Below, in pieces: positions 57,501-63,581 of a stretch of 64,000 bases of DNA. Position 1 is the stretch's first letter. Every line of letters starts with the position of its first letter. The notes under the pieces are model-generated. The model ran no database searches. It saw only the letters and a program-made list of their open reading frames with translations, and had not been told where the DNA came from. This DNA comes from Sphingobacteriia bacterium (lineage in GTDB: Bacteria; Bacteroidota; Bacteroidia; Bacteroidales; UBA7960), in the NCBI GenBank assembly GCA_011390785.1, contig JAABRR010000011.1, forward strand, positions 1-64,000. Reading direction: 5' to 3'. The position numbers and the translations under genes are program-made.

Positions 57501-60149
57501 CAAAGATGATCCGCTGCCTGTTGCAATATTATTGCCAATATTTAATTGGTAAGTTCCAGCAGTAGAACCTATATTAAAGGTAGAACTGTTTTCTATCTCC
57601 AGGTTGTTACTTATATTGGCATTGGAGCTAAAATTGGTAGTACCCCCACCTTTTACATTTAAATTGTCAGCATAAATTTCAGTAGCAGTTATTGTATTGG
57701 TATTATTGCCATCTATCTCAAAATTCCCTGTTGTAATGGAGTTTGAAATAAATGTAAAGGCCCTGTCACCCAGGATAGATATGTTGCTTGCATGAAAATT
57801 CCCGGTAGTTTGATCTAATCTGGCATTGTTAATATCGTTCAATACGATAAAATCACCACCTACATTTATATCATTGATCCCTCCAATCACCCTCAGATTG
57901 TTATTTGTACTATTACTAATAACAAAATCATTGATAATGTTAAGTTCACCCGATAGTGTTTTTGTAGATCGTTCCTGAATAATCAGGTTGTAATAATCCG
58001 AAGAGGTATTAATGGTTTGATTTGCTGTAGAACTATATATCACTGTATTATCATCAGCCTCCGCAGAAAAATTGTTAATGTCAACTGAAGCACCCCCAAC
58101 GGTTAAAGATGCTCCTTCACCCTGTATCCATGAGCCCGATCCTGTCATGGCTGCAGCATTTGTTAAAACAATACTTCCATTGTTCTCAATAGAAATATCT
58201 GCAACGATAACGGCACCATTCATCTCAATCTTCTCTGTACCCGAAATTTCCATGTCATTTCCGGCAAAAGTAACCGCCCCAGTTCCTGTTTTACTAAAAG
58301 TGCCATTATTGGTAATGCCACCTTCAAATGCAAACGGAGAATGATTTCCAGTTATAAAACTACCATCTTCATAAATAGTTACTAAACCTAAAAAAGTATT
58401 ATATCCCTCATTGCGACTATCAGTTATACTGCTATAAATATCTGTTTTGCCCAATACTGTTATATTAGCACGCTCTAAGTTAAAATTTCCTGTTGAAGAA
58501 ATTTCAAGATTTCCGGCAATGGTTGTTATTCCTGCATTGTTGTTATCATTGACACTTCCTAATACAAGCATTTTGCCTGAGACAGATAAATTGCTGTTAC
58601 TTAAATTTAAACTTCCGGTCACTTCAACTGTAACATCACCGGGACTAGCATCAGTGTTTAAAGTGACAGCATGAAGAATATAAACATCATCTCCTGCTGT
58701 CGGTAAGGTTCCACCATCCCATGTACCGGGAGTTCCCCAGTTTCCGGAGTTAACAGTGTATCTGTAGGGGATTGCGTCAAAACATCCGACACCTTCTCCC
58801 AGGGTGTAAATACCAATAGCATTGATGGCATTTCCGACCCCATCAAATGAAATAGTATTGGAGCCATGGTTGTAGCCGGTTCCGTCTTCATTGGTCTCCC
58901 ACCCTGATGTGGCTAAACGTCCTACCGTGTTTAAGTTGGCTTCGGTAATAGGTGCTTGAACATCGTTATCGTGGTATGTAAAAGATCCGGTAAGTTGTAA
59001 TCCGGTATTAGCGGGATTCAGTTTCCAGTAGCGTGTTATGGCATTATCGCTGCCGGATAATAAGGGATGCCGATCGCCAATAACTTCAATGTACATGTTG
59101 GTATTGGTAGCAGAAGCATTGGTAATTTCCATTGGAGAATATTCATTGCCTGAGCCGATAGGGTAAAGGTTATTCCATTCGGCTCCGCTTGCATAAAAGT
59201 GTAGTCTTCCACTATTGGAAAAATCAATCATATTATTGTTGCTGAAATTTCCATCACCATCTCCAACAAATCCTCCGGAAGGGCGATCCATTCTTAAATC
59301 ATAACCCGCTAAATCAAGCTTGCCATCGTCTAAAGTGAGTGTACCGTTTGCTAAAATCCTCACATTTCCTCGTAATGTATTTGTGTTGCCACCCGAAATG
59401 GTCAGATTATAGTAATTGGTATTAAAAATAGTTTGGTCGCCTCCGGTATAATTAACGGTACTGCCTTCTCCCCAGGTATATGCCCCTAAAAACTCACCGG
59501 CAACGTTCAAAGTACTGCTGTTTGCTGTAAAAACGCGAACATGCATATTGCCACCAACATTGATAGTTGATGCATTGGCAGTAATTCTTCCGTTACTTGA
59601 ATTGTTTAGATCCCCTGAAACATTTAATGTGCCGGCACCGGTAAAAGTGATGTAATTTCGATTATCTGAGCCCTGCATCACCACATCACCCAAAACAGTA
59701 ACGGAGCCTTCATTTATAGTAAGCATCAAATTTCTGTTATTATTTCCTGAATTGGGCATAAATACCGAACCAACTATCAGAGCACCGTTATTTACTTCCA
59801 GAATTTGTTCACCCGAACCAGAAGGGACTGAATATGCGAGCTCACTCTCAATTGTTAGGGTATTCGTTCCTGAAATAGTAATTGTTGAATTGATGGATTC
59901 AGTTGCAAATGACAATGATTTAGCAAAAGCATCGATATCTAAAGTGCAGTCTGCACCGGAATCTATGATTACATCATAACCAATATTTGGCACCCCATTG
60001 TCCCATCTGCCAGGATCGCTCCAGTTTCCGGTACCTGAAAAGGTGGTGGTTTGAGTCAAAGCAACCCACCCGTAAAAAATGAAAAGAAAACCCAGCAACA
60101 AACCTTTATTTAATACTCCTTCTGATTTAACTGCAAATTCTATTGTCAT
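42579..60149 (-). CDS. Giant T9SS-secreted repetitive beta-helix protein, 5856 residues
   Basis: One uninterrupted frame covers 17.6 kb. An N-terminal hydrophobic stretch (LLLGFLFIFYGWVAL, about residues 17-31) serves as a signal peptide. The body is built from units of roughly 60-70 residues with the pattern G-N-W/L-x3-GTF-x2-GxGTVxFNGxxQ-x2-I-x5-FxNLxI-x3-G-x3-L. These are rich in Asn, Gly, Thr and Val and look like a right-handed parallel beta-helix. About seven Trp-rich modules interrupt them, for example WIGIVNSDWNNPANW and WTGETDNNWHNPANW. Near the C-terminus comes PLPIELLFFDAVCDESEISVKW (a fibronectin-like segment), then a type A sorting domain (VVYPNPSRGIINIQG ... PGVYFIQIKINDKQYVRKIIYQK). 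That domain directs secretion by T9SS and anchoring. No enzymatic motif was seen. It is likely an adhesin or surface-layer/gliding-related fibre. Confidence 0.9.
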   Translation of the reverse strand: MTIEFAVKSEGVLNKGLLLGFLFIFYGWVALTQTTTFSGTGNWSDPGRWDNGVPNIGYDVIIDSGADCTLDIDAFAKSLSFATESINSTITISGTNTLTIESELAYSVPSGSGEQILEVNNGALIVGSVFMPNSGNNNRNLMLTINEGSVTVLGDVVMQGSDNRNYITFTGAGTLNVSGDLNNSSNGRITANASTINVGGNMHVRVFTANSSTLNVAGEFLGAYTWGEGSTVNYTGGDQTIFNTNYYNLTISGGNTNTLRGNVRILANGTLTLDDGKLDLAGYDLRMDRPSGGFVGDGDGNFSNNNMIDFSNSGRLHFYASGAEWNNLYPIGSGNEYSPMEITNASATNTNMYIEVIGDRHPLLSGSDNAITRYWKLNPANTGLQLTGSFTYHDNDVQAPITEANLNTVGRLATSGWETNEDGTGYNHGSNTISFDGVGNAINAIGIYTLGEGVGCFDAIPYRYTVNSGNWGTPGTWDGGTLPTAGDDVYILHAVTLNTDASPGDVTVEVTGSLNLSNSNLSVSGKMLVLGSVNDNNNAGITTIAGNLEISSTGNFNLERANITVLGKTDIYSSITDSRNEGYNTFLGLVTIYEDGSFITGNHSPFAFEGGITNNGTFSKTGTGAVTFAGNDMEISGTEKIEMNGAVIVADISIENNGSIVLTNAAAMTGSGSWIQGEGASLTVGGASVDINNFSAEADDNTVIYSSTANQTINTSSDYYNLIIQERSTKTLSGELNIINDFVISNSTNNNLRVIGGINDINVGGDFIVLNDINNARLDQTTGNFHASNISILGDRAFTFISNSITTGNFEIDGNNTNTITATEIYADNLNVKGGGTTNFSSNANISNNLEIENSSTFNIGSTAGTYQLNIGNNIATGSGSSLGVTVNGLHTITVNNNVIVNGVFDLFVNNSRNASLILNSDVPHTIGGSPETFRVFDLKLNPGSNTTTANIDMNIAGSVEIGAGATLNAGAHTHTVAMNWSNEGTLLSSGTFVFNGGTQTLNAEPNFHNLSFTTPGSKFLAGNMGIAGNLVITDATVLLSTDDTSKVHHIGGNVTIHSGALETNNVNVIHNLSIGGNLNVDGRFRLFFNNDRYASLRFTNDVSRQIGGAPTQFDIFNIELANSSNITTLAFDLSAASGFSLRNGIDIGNNATLLTNGHDVDLYDNIQISEGGTMHVNDNSALTFRASGKSIQNAGNLIIQGSAGNEAVVTASDPANQFFINNTTGSSLVMQHYSVDYLTGNGISLAAGATADIPADNFSFGTFGPNSNSNQCLLLTGVDFDTHNSVTATNVSFNNTIGYNVSRTSGIGSLDFYDAVGPRAGQSFENDNGNPGDLINWFYPSSTYFTIASGDFLNPAIWNTDPSGNFNNASSSFRIRDGHDVILNGDIDVLELIIGEGTSGSLIIGNSEEVRTLAIREHLTVMAGAEVTVGSAATHQVMIYGNLINDGSMQLRSSSSTIADVSFLGINTKVNGNNTINFNSVAFAPDSYTTAYQLMNIQRNVVIEDDATFDDGGLTHTVARDWTETGSGRRTGLGTIVFNGVVSTISSTDNSDVEFYNVICSGAGAVDFTRIGNVFTTYIFGDLTVNDTKEVRLINDHMVISGDFQIAGSAKFSSSASVVTLDGTNPQNIILAGDVNFYDLAFSGTSVKSVTGNISTSRFLTIHSDAIVEGAGSHGIGNTLTIDGTCNFSGSITMRAGSITSNNPEIHLANLSSLFIAGNISLTTTSSLNVITGGDVEILSNYLIVNENTSLTNTGVGNFIMGEGLNLYIRATNGFPSGFANYQLPENSNVRYDRDMLQIVRGGGDVVYGHLRIGNEQNTNPQTRTADGIISIKGNLSFNRTERQITFNLSGFDMNLSGNIENANSSTLEMSSGGTLTLDAEDANQTFSVGTYNLNNVLFTLNAPTATRTKTIADGSTISILGDFTASCGSAGSFFNNIVFNNNTISGPANNLVLGQYTQLTTTADNAASNIFNAFTGVINLVNGTIHFANTTTTQYIPHSVTYGNITFSGNRIKEATGNLTIAGNVTVAANTPYFKAAGFTHSVGGNWLLGAANTRLADMSADDKIVFIGIDQFTLPCNFMHFEIANSGTASISGGNIVVYGDFTVKNDASFDAGVRNMSIHGNWMVEPTGVFTQESDGSVYFVGQTTNQSIVSNENSYFWNLIIDKNNSPENQTVTANSNINVRNNLNLVANAAVFNLNIQQLNVGRNLTISDNIHIDHNAFIAGTGTVILDGYQDVQHIHHYSSHDLVLHNLIFNSPTNKYVRTTNSATPPSRAVILTGNWVNNFENVYGYFVGQGNSYVNFFVQGNWINNGTFYHVNNGTVTFNGTDQQIGSSDFWDVKFANEGLKTLTHGHMTVKRDLIIDDNVTLDVSENDYNILVARNWDMSADGADFNARNGLVRFDGNGIIYTGLEGENPNKSFWDIDISASVSTDGDLDVNNDFRIISGTFTTGSNKVFFGGDFSNNGTFNHTNSPDAQVVFNATTGPRSIDPGIGGAFRTVTIDAPDVTYNILNDFSLNNNYDLTINQGTLHLNGNSVTLNSNNTKIVINEGGELFVNENASVQFNGSNQSVQNQGGVLRVLGTPDFDATFTRIGGSYYITQTDGVFHAKHYRFEMIGAGPNGAITITGGIIDAENNFSNGAFISGSSTANTTAYLNLNELEIDNATNLVMSNVIFNGGGTTNINIRRDVPPSGPNDGIVFCQDCIGTLAGPSFELDDGLADSGFVQWTYPSGFFWVGVSSNSWHENANWEGGTAPYLPTHNVYFDPGVFLGPFNRAVISEDVSCGNIIILNNTDDLGFEVGEDNILTINGLLNIEPGGFAGLLSASSIIDIYSHWQNAGTFAHGNGTVRFLTSSSTINILPGASNIFYNLVFNSSGNAVFALGSDIHIENNLMIHKGTFDVLNRDITIGGNWFMEPIAEANFDPRSRTVFFSGTGQTITNGTFHHLYLSGSGTTTLESNITISGDINIGTNATFDGQNFDLYIGRNWINNSLFLQSGTGTVVFNGGNQQVDNGNQVTRFNRVIFAGTGTKTFYQASEVWGDLTINNGSSVNLSTFIIGGGVVVNSLVNNGYMYINGPNNFPQSFETIIMAPNSRVYYNYIGGDQIIRTNDATWSYGNLYLDNNSGTNYRKIPGAGDLTITGSLVISHNDVVLDMNENNANMILTGNITLPAGGQQINWGTGTTKLTHVGGDWNINANIEGFNNLELGGTSGSWKRMYNDLIITGDVIIKNNVRLIMDPNNLNNPKTMTCTEPGKTFIMESNSHLYCAITSDIGVAAPTGFENYNLANNSRFYLRSPNGTEQTIFTGNGIEYGNLYFQYTKNVESDGTVALRVNGLFNTGTSSFDDNGQDVFVQRDVHLHNYTASPGTTFTFFGSSQNITNGSGTEPNSLNFYNVVFSGSGIKTLGNRSVANIEGNLQISSNVRLTSGRDIYFTGENWNCEGRFEHAGGRTVYVSGTEDQFINPGPMQELNLFRNIEFTGENDILFTDNGATINGNFTISGTATVNLGDLSHHISGNLDNISGGTLQSALADITFYGGNQNIRTPGFEAKNVNIWGTGTKRMFSNWIVNGDVNIESTLDNYNNIDLIYHDIEARSNWSNAGNFTHNNFGWVNFNAAAEANIDNTTSSFNNVSFGNDSGGYIIYNLIAPSTNIRRSMNINQDAHLLLNGNTMILGANLADGKNALVRGLLDVDAGATLAFDNRSTVYTLLVDNADNPSRATLRILGSPENVATLTRFSTGGSVVVIESGIIEAQYYLIEYLTNNGIDIRPSATLHPSNNFSNGTFSNINNVAGARYLLLEAGTYEGGEIENIAINVAGVPVAGLYNIERQISDPPITLGGIITGDLGGYMFEKDELTDLPAVPQDAIRGRLRWPEVNETRWIGIVNSDWNNPANWSDGVPTSAMDAVIPGGVPNDPVLNENGFCKSLRITSGTLEIVDGFHLTTYSDITIGEGTALGRLIVSSPESDIVCGGSWTRGANGQFIHGNGTVIFNTASASATINPLNSNFHNVVFNNSGALFTLSGAFINILGNLQLLNGTLVPNTSGYVINLGGDFNNQGNFTQGNGTVVLNGTGDQTITNGIFHHLTVGGSATKYSSNECTVHGNTLVASTLQANDGSVIDFRGNVLIEATGTFHDGDQTHTFNGATWTGTGAYLGGGTMVFSRTIGNQTLNVSSFHNLEIGCTGRILTLGGDVAVGGNMTIKGGVSRVDIMDHLITSTTGLGEFYAENSVLIRITGADHFPKNFFSYFMENATTVNYMGDDDQIIRGGLDVVYGNLTLTNSSVKTLDGDIEIQRDLTFNTSTLDVSPNNYTIIISRNWNNNSASGGIFIPRLGEVIFNRADGNQSISVNDNSVNPFFNLTVDLGANSILYAPGNKEQTIRNNLLVNDGRYSANGRTTSIGGDMYAVNGTFVNSGTFLLNKASGDALIRTNYNYNNNTGALRNIIIDAGATYTLESDFAAYGDISLVSGIFNGNGHTVALGSSSAHSIQINGTYIFGPGGRLLAGNGGTIAVGATGVFEMVGTPGQNVILTNNMHSGGRYGFVMNGLIKAEHYQFMFMNLNGIRITASGVIDSTHNLSNGTFTNGQNGGTFLAIENNQTFVEPNYIAHVNFPAFPGGALAKNVWKTLDAGRIEFYEASGSFSGALFENDPFNRVDWTGQVVLTWNGSVSSDWNNANNWTASIGPDIVPTGNEDVIITNVMNSPRLTTSAHKAKKLTINTGARLIIETDYDEANTDLEIFGDFEILGNGTLEITGINDFVAVAGSWSVPNTATLINNGHVRFNGIGAVKTINNGNKTFYNLTIGGSTSYILANHITVQSNFNILEGASLDLSTSNFSIFVAGNWNNNGDFISRNGTVALNALSANRSINNGNSSFHHLTINASGSTYNLAVNDLRINGNMNLVAGTFNHNQLAVYMGDGIGSDELNVSFAGIYLVGPNGVLRFGANSQTNISNGGVFRALGTGTASRATITRSTTGSYGFTVENTGVFGAQYYLFEYMNASGFHLRPGAILEAANNLSNGVFSNGFPGGTYLWLENEMPGHPDDEDILNITFNNGPAYNITRLTGGTVVNISDAFGPMGNYTYENDAVMPPSPTTGLITWSLLNTTVWTGETDNNWHNPANWLGDVPDATKNVEIKTGSFHPEIFEGPAFAQNISLESGAILTVNEQDLTITEELWFAGTITAIGSPHITVGGSWVSASGTFNAGQSRVVLNAPAGIHTVNQSTGNFYSLEIAGNGTYNQQVIIRLNNELILTSGTLASNGRDIYVAGSWKNTGGSYIAGTRTVFMNGEGDNILHPGNSTFYHLRFIGNATTTIEANTVVTRDYLQSSGIVNLNGYNLTINRRFTLNGGEFSGGSGNITVREHWVISGSGIFNPNTSTVIMTASSGTRSINPRNQQFYNLTINGNALFNLGSALVINNNLSILRGALSVTTNNHPVTINGNWLNNSVFSAQSGTVSFVGVNPQQISGTAASHSFFALNVENSSSTGLTLLRPVTISGHLLLNNGTINNTASSILTFTNGATSSEGGDNSFINGPVRKIGSQAFLFPLGKNNIYAPLRITAPASSTDAFTAEYFFQPNANAQYPCNNCSSDVNNVSLIEYWDLIRNTGTSTPDVILYFKNMERSDIVDTDDLLFAHFNGVEWENMGFGGVSDGLNMCHIIGTGFTSYSPLTAGSISGTNPLPIELLFFDAVCDESEISVKWATATEINNDFFTIEVSSDGIIYEAAGYVEGAGNSNKIREYNYSFITEKTGIIYIRLMQTDFDGQFEYFNPVVLNCDHSQFFEPEIVVYPNPSRGIINIQGMEDNSTIVVYDQLMKVVKTLQSEESFVTLDLLGNQPGVYFIQIKINDKQYVRKIIYQK

Positions 60150-60268
60150 GGCTTGAGAAATTGAAATCTATTTTTGTAAATCGCCTGCCCGGAAGCATTA
60201 AATATTAATTAATTCACTTTTATGATAGGATAAAACAACCAGTTTTTTACATACAGCTGAATGCCTCG

Positions 60269-60276
60269 CAAATTTA
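60269..60276 (-). promoter_or_regulatory. Candidate -7 box for the giant-protein gene
   Basis: On the minus strand it reads TAAATTTG, 120 nt before the start codon. No clear -33 TTTG is found at the right distance. Confidence 0.3.
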
Positions 60277-60556
60277 ACGTTGAGCAACTATAGTTTTTTG
60301 CGTATTTTTACGTGATTTTAACATACATTTTATCCGATTTTCATCTGTTTTAGTTTATGTTAACATGTAATCTATGCCTTCAATCTTGGTGCTAGCAATA
60401 CATTGAATCAATATGCCCTAAAAATAATGCCATGCATAAAAAATTCATCCGTCCGTAAAGAAAGCTTAATTCCTTCCGTTGGCAACGCTTTTATTAGAAT
60501 AAAATCAGCTTGTAATTGGCTTCAGTCAAAGGGTACTACCAAAGTATTACCAATAA
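60277..60556. other. Intergenic region with a possible repeat remnant
   Basis: No gene is seen. From about 60476 to 60535, ccgttggc, the palindrome TTTTATTAGAATAAAA and ttggcttcagtcaaaggg recall the hairpin part of the 28714-28888 element, with several changes. Confidence 0.3.
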
Positions 60557-60587
60557 AAAAAGGTTTGCCGAAATGACAAACCTTTTT
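60557..60587 (-). terminator. Intrinsic terminator of the lipocalin-like gene
   Basis: AAAAAGGTTTG/CAAACCTTTTT is an 11-bp stem with a 9-nt loop just downstream of the minus-strand stop. A/T runs on both sides would also let it work for plus-strand transcription. Confidence 0.75.
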
Positions 60588-60606
60588 GTAATAAAAAATT
60601 GTTTAC

Positions 60607-61080
60607 TTATTTAACCAAAGTAATGGCTATAGCTGCGGTTAGATTGGGAAACAAAGCAAATCCTTCCAACTCTTCTTCGCCTAAATCACCCATGGCAGCC
60701 AATTGCTCAAGAGTTAAGGTTTGCTCACCTACTACTCTTTCATTGGTCATGGTAGTTAAATTCAGCGACAGGGATAAATCTGAATCTGTGATAGTTAGAA
60801 CACTGCCTGAAAGACTCCATGAGAAAGTATCAGTGATTTCTGTACCTTCTTCTTCATAAGTTGCAGAACCGGTGCCATCGGCATTAAAAACCATGGTTAA
60901 CGGATCAGTATCTGTTTCAACAAAATCCTGCAAACCGGGCACGCCAAAATCTACAATAAATTCATATTTTTCCTGCTGCCAGGTTCCTACCAGTGTAAAA
61001 TTGTCATCGTCATCTTTGCTGCAACTGCTGAATGAAAACGCAAAAGCGGCTAAAGCCAATAACATTCCTAATTTTTTCAT
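60607..61080 (-). CDS. Lipocalin-like lipoprotein
   Basis: This 157-residue protein has a lipoprotein signal (MKKLGMLLALAAFAFSFSSC, lipidated Cys20) and the acidic linker SKDDDD typical of Bacteroidota lipoproteins. The domain starts LVGTWQQEKYEF and continues with short strands (LTMVFNADGTGSATYEEEGTEITDTFSWSLSGSVLTITDSD), a pattern characteristic of the lipocalin-like families of this phylum (lipocalin_4/5, DUF4923-like). Ligand unknown. It is a monocistronic gene with its own terminator. Confidence 0.75.
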   Translation of the reverse strand: MKKLGMLLALAAFAFSFSSCSKDDDDNFTLVGTWQQEKYEFIVDFGVPGLQDFVETDTDPLTMVFNADGTGSATYEEEGTEITDTFSWSLSGSVLTITDSDLSLSLNLTTMTNERVVGEQTLTLEQLAAMGDLGEEELEGFALFPNLTAAIAITLVK

Positions 61081-61170
61081 AATCGGGTTGTTTTAAATAA
61101 ATAAATGTTTAACTATCAAAGTTAGGAAATATCAACCAATAATTATTTAGGTATAACACCTAAAGTAAGG

Positions 61171-61761
61171 TTATCTGTTTTTTTCTTTTTGAATCTCCCG
61201 CCCATAACAATGCCGGCACAAAGGCTGATAAGATTCCTTTTCACCCAGCATAACCAGTTTATCATTTATTATTGTTCGGTGAGAAAAGTGGGCCAGGTTG
61301 CCACACTTAACACAAATAGCATGCACTTTTGTAATGTACTCTGCAACAGCAAGCAATTGCGGAATCGGACCGAAGGGTTTTCCTTTAAAATCCATATCGA
61401 GTCCGGCAACAATCACCCTGATACCTGAATCAGCCAATTGCATGCAGACCTGTGGTAAACCTGCATCAAAAAACTGAGCTTCATCAATACCTACCACGTC
61501 AACATCATTGGCCAGCAATAAAATATTTTGGGAAGCTGGCACCGGAGTAGAAAGTATCTCGTTGGCATCGTGAGATACTACCTTTTCTTCATCATACCTT
61601 ACATCTATTGCTGGTTTGAAGATCTCAACACTTTGACGGGCAATTTTAGCGCGTTTTAACCTGCGGATCAGTTCTTCCGTTTTACCAGAGAACATACTTC
61701 CGCAAATTACTTCTATCCAACCACGACCCTGCGAAGAGTCAATATCTTTTTCGAGAAACAT
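61171..61761 (-). CDS. tdk: Thymidine kinase
   Basis: This type II thymidine kinase of the salvage pathway has 196 residues. It has a P-loop GSMFSGKT (21-28), the Walker B/catalytic region [10 protein letters not shown], the thymidine-binding lasso [22 protein letters not shown], and a structural zinc site made by CVKC and CRHC. All key residues are present. It is transcribed divergently from the 61914 gene. A TATATTTG -7 box lies about 75 nt upstream. Confidence 0.97.
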   Translation of the reverse strand: MFLEKDIDSSQGRGWIEVICGSMFSGKTEELIRRLKRAKIARQSVEIFKPAIDVRYDEEKVVSHDANEILSTPVPASQNILLLANDVDVVGIDEAQFFDAGLPQVCMQLADSGIRVIVAGLDMDFKGKPFGPIPQLLAVAEYITKVHAICVKCGNLAHFSHRTIINDKLVMLGEKESYQPLCRHCYGREIQKEKNR

Positions 61762-61837
61762 GAAGCAGTTTTGGCTTTTCTTTGTTAATTTTACAGCTTT
61801 TCAAAGCTCAACAAGATTATCTTGTTTTTTAATTGTG

Positions 61838-61845
61838 CAAATATA
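61838..61845 (-). promoter_or_regulatory. -7 box for tdk
   Basis: TATATTTG on the minus strand matches TAnnTTTG. The -33 region has no exact TTTG at the usual distance. Confidence 0.45.
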
Positions 61846-61913
61846 ATTTTTGTATCACAATAAGAATTGATCTTTTTCGCTTTTATTTTTCAACCAAAAA
61901 ACAATTACAAATT

Positions 61914-62792
61914 ATGAGTATCGCAGAAACCAAAGAAAATATTGTTATTCTGCTTGAAAACATTATAAAACGGTCGGAAATCATAGAAAGACAAACCGGA
62001 AGCAAAAACTTGCTTGAAATTGATATGGCCATGGAGGACATCCGGCTGCTGTATCGTGAAATGGACAGGCTGAGAAAGTTTATAGAGGTGGAGAACATAC
62101 AGAACCGACCGGGTATCAGAGAAATAAACATGGCATCTTCTGAAAAATCGGAAAACCATGAACCATTTCAGGAGTCTTCCAATCAACATACTCCAACCCA
62201 GAAAAACGAACCGGTAGTTCCTGCTGCTGAACCCGATGCAAGTGTTAAAGTTGTAGAACACCAAATTGCAAAGAAAGATGAAGAAAAAGTAGTAGAAGTA
62301 ACAGAACACCCCCCGGCTCCACATGCAAAGGAACCTGTTGAAGAAGTACCCAAACCGGAAAAAACCCCTGAGCCTTTAAGAAACCCAACAGCAGAAGCTA
62401 ATCCCATTCAACCTGAGCAACAACTCCAAACAACGATTAAAAAGGCGGGTATTCTGGTTGGTGAAAAATTTTCTTCAGAAAAAAGTTCAGTACATGAACG
62501 GCTGGCCCAGATTAAAGATGATACCAGCATTGGAGCACGAATGCAGTCTAAACCAGTTAGCAATCTTAAGGAAGCTATAGGTCTTAACGAAAAGTTCCTT
62601 TTTATAAACGAACTTTTTAACGGAGATATCAATGCTTACAACGAATCGATCAATCAGCTCAATTCGCGCGAATCGATTCACCAGGCCTTTGAAATGCTAA
62701 ACGGCTTAACATCAGAATATAACTGGGATGGCAAACGATCAGGAGAAACCATTGACAAATTTGCTAACCTCGTGCAGCGAAGATACATGTAA
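61914..62792 (+). CDS. Hypothetical protein with conserved-looking N- and C-terminal helical parts and a Pro/Glu-rich linker
   Basis: Started at the ATG at 61914 the protein has 292 residues; an ATG 27 codons upstream gives an unconvincing extension. The N-terminal 65 residues are helical and charged (MSIAETKENIVILLENIIKR ... MDRLRKFIEVEN), probably a coiled coil. Residues about 75-190 are low-complexity, rich in Pro, Glu, Lys and Val. The C-terminal 80 residues (VSNLKEAIGLNEKFLFINELFNGD ... NWDGKRSGETIDKFANLVQRRYM) are ordered and helical. Proteins with this tail occur near rsmI in other Bacteroidota as far as I recall. No function is known, and there is no signal or membrane segment. Confidence 0.7.
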   Translation: MSIAETKENIVILLENIIKRSEIIERQTGSKNLLEIDMAMEDIRLLYREMDRLRKFIEVENIQNRPGIREINMASSEKSENHEPFQESSNQHTPTQKNEPVVPAAEPDASVKVVEHQIAKKDEEKVVEVTEHPPAPHAKEPVEEVPKPEKTPEPLRNPTAEANPIQPEQQLQTTIKKAGILVGEKFSSEKSSVHERLAQIKDDTSIGARMQSKPVSNLKEAIGLNEKFLFINELFNGDINAYNESINQLNSRESIHQAFEMLNGLTSEYNWDGKRSGETIDKFANLVQRRYM

Positions 62793-62802
62793 ATCATCTC
62801 AT

Positions 62803-62906
62803 CCTTAATCTTAATCCTGTTCTAAACCTTTACCGTAGTCTCAACCATATTTTCAACCTTAACCTTAGTCTTAACCCTATTCTCAACCTTAACCTTAACC
62901 TTAACA
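62803..62906 (+). repeat. Degenerate TTAACC/CTTAAC hexamer tract before rsmI
   Basis: About 100 bp of imperfect hexamers (ccttaatc, ttaatcc, tctcaacc, cttaacc, ttaacc) run from just after the upstream stop to within 1-2 bases of the rsmI ATG. The last units (aaccttaaccttaacctt) are the most regular. The plus strand is almost free of G here. Confidence 0.7.
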
Positions 62907-63572
62907 ATGCGCCTCTACATCATCCCCACACCAGTTGGAAACCTGGAAGATATCACCCTGAGAGCGATTAAAGTGTTGGGAAGTGTTGACCTGTTATTGG
63001 CTGAAGACACACGAAAAACCGGACAATTATTGCAACATCTTGGGATTAAGGCAAAAATGATGTCACATCATTTGTTTAATGAGCACAAAACAATTCAAAG
63101 TATTGTTGATAAGATTCTTGCGGGTGCAACCATTGGCCTGGTTAGTGATGCCGGAACTCCGGCCATTTCCGACCCCGGGTTTCTACTTGTTCGGGAATGT
63201 ATAAGAAACAATATTACTGTAGAATGTTTACCGGGTCCTACGGCCTTTGTTCCTGCCCTGGTTAACAGTGGTTTGCCGGCAGATCGGTTTTGTTTTGAAG
63301 GATTTTTGCCTGCAAAAAAAGGGAGAAAAACACGTTTGGAAGTCTTGCAGGAAGAAACCCGCACCATGATTTTTTACGAGTCGCCCCACAAACTGCTGCG
63401 AACACTCACCGATTTTTCAACAGTTTTTGGACCGGAAAGGCAGGCATGTATTTGTCGTGAATTATCAAAGATTCATGAAGAAAATGTGAGGGGAACCCTT
63501 ACAGAACTGCTTACTTATTACACCGAACATACACTTAAGGGTGAAATAACACTGATAGTGGCAGGCAAGTAG
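62907..63572 (+). CDS. rsmI: 16S rRNA (cytidine1402-2'-O)-methyltransferase
   Basis: RsmI methylates the 2'-OH of C1402 in the ribosomal decoding centre using S-adenosylmethionine. The 221-residue protein shows the tetrapyrrole-methylase-fold motifs IPTPVGNLEDITLRA, LAEDTRKTGQLL, LVSDAGTPAISDPG and CLPGPTAFVPALVNSG, with FYESPHKL near the C-terminus. It lacks the extra C-terminal domain of the E. coli enzyme. The leader is the hexamer repeat tract, and no Shine-Dalgarno sequence is visible. The 3' end is 9 bp from the convergent lepA stop. Confidence 0.96.
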   Translation: MRLYIIPTPVGNLEDITLRAIKVLGSVDLLLAEDTRKTGQLLQHLGIKAKMMSHHLFNEHKTIQSIVDKILAGATIGLVSDAGTPAISDPGFLLVRECIRNNITVECLPGPTAFVPALVNSGLPADRFCFEGFLPAKKGRKTRLEVLQEETRTMIFYESPHKLLRTLTDFSTVFGPERQACICRELSKIHEENVRGTLTELLTYYTEHTLKGEITLIVAGK

Positions 63573-63581
63573 CAACAAATA

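Noticed and set aside
42579-60149. Long plus-strand open frames inside the giant gene
   Set aside because: They are shadow frames produced by the low-complexity Asn/Gly/Thr-rich coding sequence on the minus strand; none has a recognisable domain.
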